DNA of 64,000 nt, from the NCBI GenBank assembly GCA_028023455.1, contig JAQFVV010000181.1, positions 566,001-630,000 of the forward strand, read 5' to 3'. Position 1 is the stretch's first letter. Each line of letters opens with the position of its first letter. This document shows, one piece after another, positions 59,561 through 64,000 of this stretch. A program made the position numbers and the translations under genes. The notes under the pieces are model-generated. The model was not told where the DNA came from, did no database searches, and saw nothing but the letters and a program-made list of their open reading frames with translations. The stretch comes from Epiperipatus broadwayi. Lineage: Eukaryota > Onychophora > Udeonychophora > Euonychophora > Peripatidae.

Positions 59561-60662
59561 TCATATATGTATGTTTGGGTTGCCAATACAGTCAGCGAGC
59601 ATAAGTATTAAAATAATTAATAAATAATGAAGAAAGTCAAAACCAAATACGTTATATAAAATATTTAATAATAATAAATATTTGTTCAAATGTTTATGAT
59701 TAGTATGATATATATATATATTATAATTGACATAATAAATTTAACGGTTTACAAACTATTATACACAATCCTTAAATCCGCAGAAATACTTTCGGTTAAT
59801 TTCTTGAATCTGCCTCAACTGTCATTAAATTCAAAAACAAAGCGGAAGCTTTGACAATTGCAAAATCTCACATGTATAATTAAAAAACAAATGGTAATAC
59901 ATATTCATTATGTATTTATAAAAATTAAATACTTTTTACAAAAATAATTCTGTCTAAAATAAAACAACAAACCATTCATAAATTTGGTTCCGGTAATTAC
60001 AGTGATTGTAATAATGAAATCAGACTCCAGGAATTTTACGTCGAGGGATGCTAAAGGGTGGTCTCTGACTTTTATTTCATTAAAGTTATTTGAACACAAT
60101 GATTGAAATTTCCAGATATTGTATTGAAACATAATTGTCATCTCAAAAAATAGAAAGCTAAAATAGAAAACGTGGTTATTCTAATATTTGGTAAAATTCC
60201 TCCTAGTAAGTTATTAATTAATATATTTAGGGAAGAGATTTGAAAATGATTGGTGGAAGATATTATGCTTTGATAGGATTATAAGGAAGAATAACCAAAC
60301 ATAAAGTGCTTCATATTCTCTTCTACATAAAGAATAATTAGTGTCAATGTTTGCATCAGCCTAACGTTTATAAAAAATCAAAAGACATTTATAGAGACAA
60401 CTAAATAAACCTTTTTAAAATTCACATTTTCTATATTCAATTCAATTATCTTATATTTTTAAACTGACTAGACAACTTTTTTCAAGATTTAAAATATAAT
60501 TTTGTTACATTATTTCTTGTTTATTTATATAAATCTATAATGTAATTCAATTGTGTTTTACACTTCTGAAAAAGACTTCTAGGCAGTTAACATTTTCATA
60601 TAATTGAATTAAATAAAAAACATAGTAAAAATTATAACAAAAGTGATTTTTAAAGATTAATT
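59561..60662. other. AT-rich intergenic DNA
   Basis: No gene can be supported. Confidence 0.5.
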
Positions 60663-61271
60663 TTGTGTAACCATGCAAAAATAATAAGATTATTGAATAT
60701 CTTAGTAAATACAAATCTTAGATTTATTTTTATTAATAAATTCAAATTTCTAAGCTTGAATTTTTTGATAACGAAATGGTTAGTGGAAGCTAATATGATT
60801 TCAATTATATTGTCATCTCACAGTTGTACAATTTATACCCTCTCATTATTCAATTTATTTTTCTATTTAGTCACTTTCTGCTCACCTCCTAACACCAATA
60901 GATTGATCAATAACACCAAAGGCAGAATCAAACCTGAACTCACCCCTCAAGTTGTGTATAAAATCTCCTGCCCCCAAAGAAATTGTATAGCAACATATTA
61001 TGGAGAGACTAAAACTAACATTGCCACCAAAGTAGCTCAACACAGATACCTTTATAATAGAACTAAAACAAAGCTTGATGGTAATTCAGTTTTCGTTGAG
61101 CATGAGAGAGCCACTGGCCATGCTTTTCTAACCACTACAGACAGTATCATTTGCTCTGAAACAAACGATATCAAATGCAAAATCAGGGAAGCTTACTACA
61201 TTGTAGGTGACCCAGTAGCAATCAACAGAAGAGAGGCCTGCTTTTCTCTGTCTCGAAAATGGTCCACATAA
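60663..61271 (+). CDS. Penelope-like element GIY-YIG endonuclease (partial, open frame)
   Basis: 202 codons. Residues about 75-202 are the PLE endonuclease: linker PPNTNRLINNTKG, then VVYKISCP (first Tyr region with Cys), YYGET (112-116, the second half of GIY-YIG), ATKVAQHRYLYNR (the usual Arg is Lys here), EHERATGH (146-153, His), KIREAYYI (E175, catalytic Glu) and AINRREACFSL (N188). The first 74 residues look like ordinary AT-rich sequence and show no RT motifs, so the true element is 5'-truncated near 60880. The endonuclease has no stop, unlike the relics at 49.5-52.9 kb, so it is younger or under constraint. It nicks target DNA to prime reverse transcription in intact elements; alone it is unlikely to mobilise anything. 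Confidence 0.75.
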   Translation: MCNHAKIIRLLNILVNTNLRFIFINKFKFLSLNFLITKWLVEANMISIILSSHSCTIYTLSLFNLFFYLVTFCSPPNTNRLINNTKGRIKPELTPQVVYKISCPQRNCIATYYGETKTNIATKVAQHRYLYNRTKTKLDGNSVFVEHERATGHAFLTTTDSIICSETNDIKCKIREAYYIVGDPVAINRREACFSLSRKWST

Positions 61272-63400
61272 CATCTGCATATAAATTTGCATCAAATTTG
61301 CATTAATATTATAGTTATTAATCAAATACAAGTCACCATGAATATGGGACTATAAACTGTCCTGAAAGCACTTGGCAGTAAATTTTGATAATTTTAAGTA
61401 CATTGAATAGCTTCATTATCTGTGCACAGAGCATATATATATATATATTAATTTATTTCAAATGCTAATGAACTAAAGCCTTAACTATTAGAAAATATCA
61501 ATAAAAACAAAATGAATAGTTTTATTTAAGAAACTGTTTTACTTGGGAGAAAAGAATCAGTACATATTACAGAACTAAATATTTGCACTTCAGGATAAAG
61601 TAAATTTTATTAATTGTTGCAGGACATTGAGAGAAACCATTATTCTTAAAATGCTTTTGCATTTCTACTTCTCACTACTGCTGCCCTATATAATTTTACT
61701 ACATACATCATTGATTTTTAGAAAGAAATTATAGGTGATCATTTTTAGAAAGAAATTATAGGTGATCATCTAAATATAGAATATTTAAGATGGCATTTCA
61801 TGTCTGAATACGAAATAGACTTTTGAAAAGGAGTTTATATTTTCACTGGAGATTAAAAGCCAATTTTATATTGTATTTTCAATGTATTAGAAACATATAT
61901 AAATAGTTAAGCCCAAAATCTTTTAGGAAGGCAATGGTATGCTGATGGTATTTTCTTTTCATTAAGGATGCTCCACATAGATTAGGTAAATTTCCAATAT
62001 GAAATAAAGTGATGGCATATATTTTCTGTAATAAAATAAGAAAATGAAACCATCATAATAAATCATATGATTAGTTAACTTTACCATATAATTTACTTTC
62101 TATTTCAAGAAATGAGTTTATATAGATAATGAAGAATGGAGAATTTGAGAGATAGTGATGAGGAGAAAGAAATCAGAATCATCTGACTATTTAAGTTGAT
62201 GAGTATTTTTTTATTAAGACATATATTACTCAATAACTACAGCACTGGTAGGGTATTTCAATAAACCTTGTTATAAAAATAGGATCAAAGGTCATTCAAT
62301 ATCCAAATAAACTATTTACAATAGGATCATCTTTTCTCATTTGCCTGCCTTTATATATGATTATCTTAAAAAAACATAGTTTTTATAGAGTTGAGAAATG
62401 TTTCTTGTAAATTGATTATGTGATATTGGAAACAGGTGAATGGTTATATTATATTTTTAATGTGATTTGATAATTGTAATGATAAGTGGAGACATAAAAA
62501 TACTATTAAAGAAGTGTGAATAAAGGTATCATTATAAAAATATTCTACAAATAATTAGGACCATATCATATAATTCTATGTAATTTGTTACATTTTTTAT
62601 AGATATCTACATTCTTTTCATCTGATCATTCCAGATTAATCTAGGCTTTTTCCTCCCACTATGAACAGCTAGTTATTTACTTAATGACAATAAACAATTT
62701 CAAGGTTCATACTGTCCAGATTTAAATCTTAAATTATTGATGTAGCAAAGAAATGCAGTAAGCATTATGTAACAGATCTTGTAAAGGAAAATAGAATATG
62801 ATAAAGATTTTAGTATATTATGAGAAATATTATTAGGTGAAGAAGATTACATATAAGTATAAAATCTTGCAAGACCATGAAGTAAAGAAAAGAATTGAAA
62901 TATAAGAAAAATTTAACATAACTAATTTTATTTGATTTATATTGAGCTATATCTGAAAAGTGCATTTATTAATTCCAAAAATCATTTAAGAAGAAACTTA
63001 GTTTTAGATTTTACCAGTGTTTATTAAATAATCTAAAAAAGCATATCAAAAACTTTTTTAAATATCTTGTATTTATAAAACCAGTTAATTGTAATCAGGG
63101 ATAAACATATTAGCATATATTCTTAAACCAGCTTCCAACTTAGCATCATTTCAAAGAGAAAGTGATGATAAATCTTGATGAATATACATAGTAATTATAT
63201 TTTAATAGATATATTGTTAAAAATAAAATAAATATATTAGGGACCACTGAGCTGTTCTTTTAATTGATACTGCATGTAAATGTGTAAGCATAAAGAATGG
63301 TGATCATGTAATGTTTAATGGTTTCTTTACTTAGATTGAATTTATAAAACATTGCTCAACATTCTTAGTATTGAAAAAAATCTGACTACATATATAAATA
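61272..63400. other. AT-rich intergenic DNA
   Basis: No gene can be supported. A 28-base tandem duplication (TTTTTAGAAAGAAATTATAG..) lies near 61715-61770. Confidence 0.5.
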
Positions 63401-63447
63401 AATATAATATATATATATATATATATATTTATTTATATATGTAGTAG

Positions 63448-63490
<43 letters not shown>
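63385..63490. repeat. Palindromic (AT)n tract
   Basis: ACTACATATATAAATAAATA and its complement flank an AT run, followed by a second AT run to about 63490. Confidence 0.8.
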
Positions 63491-63492
<2 letters not shown>

Positions 63493-64000
63493 GCCCTTAT
63501 CTATAGGTCATAATAAGGTAGAGTGGTCAATTACTAAAAAAAATTTAAATTTTAAAATACGTTTGTGTAATATATTGATAATTGTATGATCGATTAGATC
63601 TTATAGTACAATTTAAGGCTGAAAATACCTGGTATATAAAAGTGTAATGGATTGTTTTAAAAGAAAACAGTTAAATAAAGCTTAATTATATCCTTGCTTA
63701 TGGTTGTAAAAGCTGGCCATATAAAATAACACAGCTATAAATAGTTAAAAATATATTAATAATTCGAGTATGATATTTTAAAACTAATAAATTAAATAAA
63801 TGCTATATGTAGTGTTATAATTATATTTAATAGTCAAAATTAATAGAGTATATTTTAAAATAAACTTTAGGATGGTGAGAATTATATTTAGTTCTACATT
63901 TTAAATTATTTTCCAAATTTTTATAAAATATATCAGTTTTGGTAATTTAGACCGAGACGTAAATTAAAAAATCATCTGATAAAGTTAGTAATCATGTGAC

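Overview
This window looks like nuclear DNA of an invertebrate animal. It is very AT-rich (by eye about three quarters A+T), full of (AT)n tracts, and has almost no host coding sequence. The repeats are typical of animals: an RTE-type LINE, Penelope-like elements (PLEs) with GIY-YIG endonucleases, tRNA-derived SINEs, and Tigger/pogo, Merlin and piggyBac DNA transposons. I cannot name the species. A cephalopod or another lophotrochozoan would fit, but that is only an impression.

Layout. 1-5622 is intron or intergenic DNA. 5623-6648 is the only convincing host coding sequence: the terminal exon of a gene on the + strand, with polyadenylation signals after it. 6.9-20 kb is gene-free and holds a 1.05 kb snap-back element (8936-9983), a palindromic cluster of ribozyme repeat family A (10306-11640), a multi-armed inverted repeat (about 13930-14620), another family A copy (15440-15920) and a retroposed tRNA pseudogene (18181-18262). 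20.6-31.5 kb holds families A, B and C plus two non-autonomous piggyBac copies. 31.5-38.6 kb is mostly plain AT-rich DNA with small hairpins. 38.7-42.1 kb is an RTE LINE with an uninterrupted 993-residue ORF. 42.1-43.5 kb is a decayed Merlin transposon and 45.3-47.4 kb a decayed Tigger-like one. 47.5-53 kb is a nest of decayed PLEs broken up by later insertions. 54-61.3 kb holds a LINE fragment, a hairpin element split by a family C insertion, a further hairpin element, a SINE and a PLE endonuclease ORF. The remainder is gene-free.

The most interesting system is a set of repeats carrying self-cleaving RNA motifs. Family B (three copies) has a textbook type I hammerhead ribozyme: CTGAAGA, stem II GACC/GGTC, GAAA, palindromic stem III ACCGGT, cleavage-site C, and a stem I of 6 bp plus internal loop plus 5 bp. 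Family A (eight or nine copies) has a second, unrelated hammerhead (CTGATGA..GAAA, stem III ATACGTAT) upstream of a tRNA-like box B. Family C has a tRNA-like head and a hammerhead-like motif spoiled by one extra A.

These repeats often sit as inverted dimers: 5' ends meet at the centre, 3' ends face outward, and the whole dimer is flanked by one target-site duplication (16 bp for A, 15 bp for B; 9, 9 and 11 bp for three C dimers). The 10.3-11.6 kb cluster also has two units head-to-tail with ribozymes 469 nt apart, the arrangement expected of retrozyme-like elements that release unit-length RNA. The PLE pair at 48-52.5 kb has the same divergent topology, so the PLE machinery is a reasonable but unproven candidate for mobilising them.
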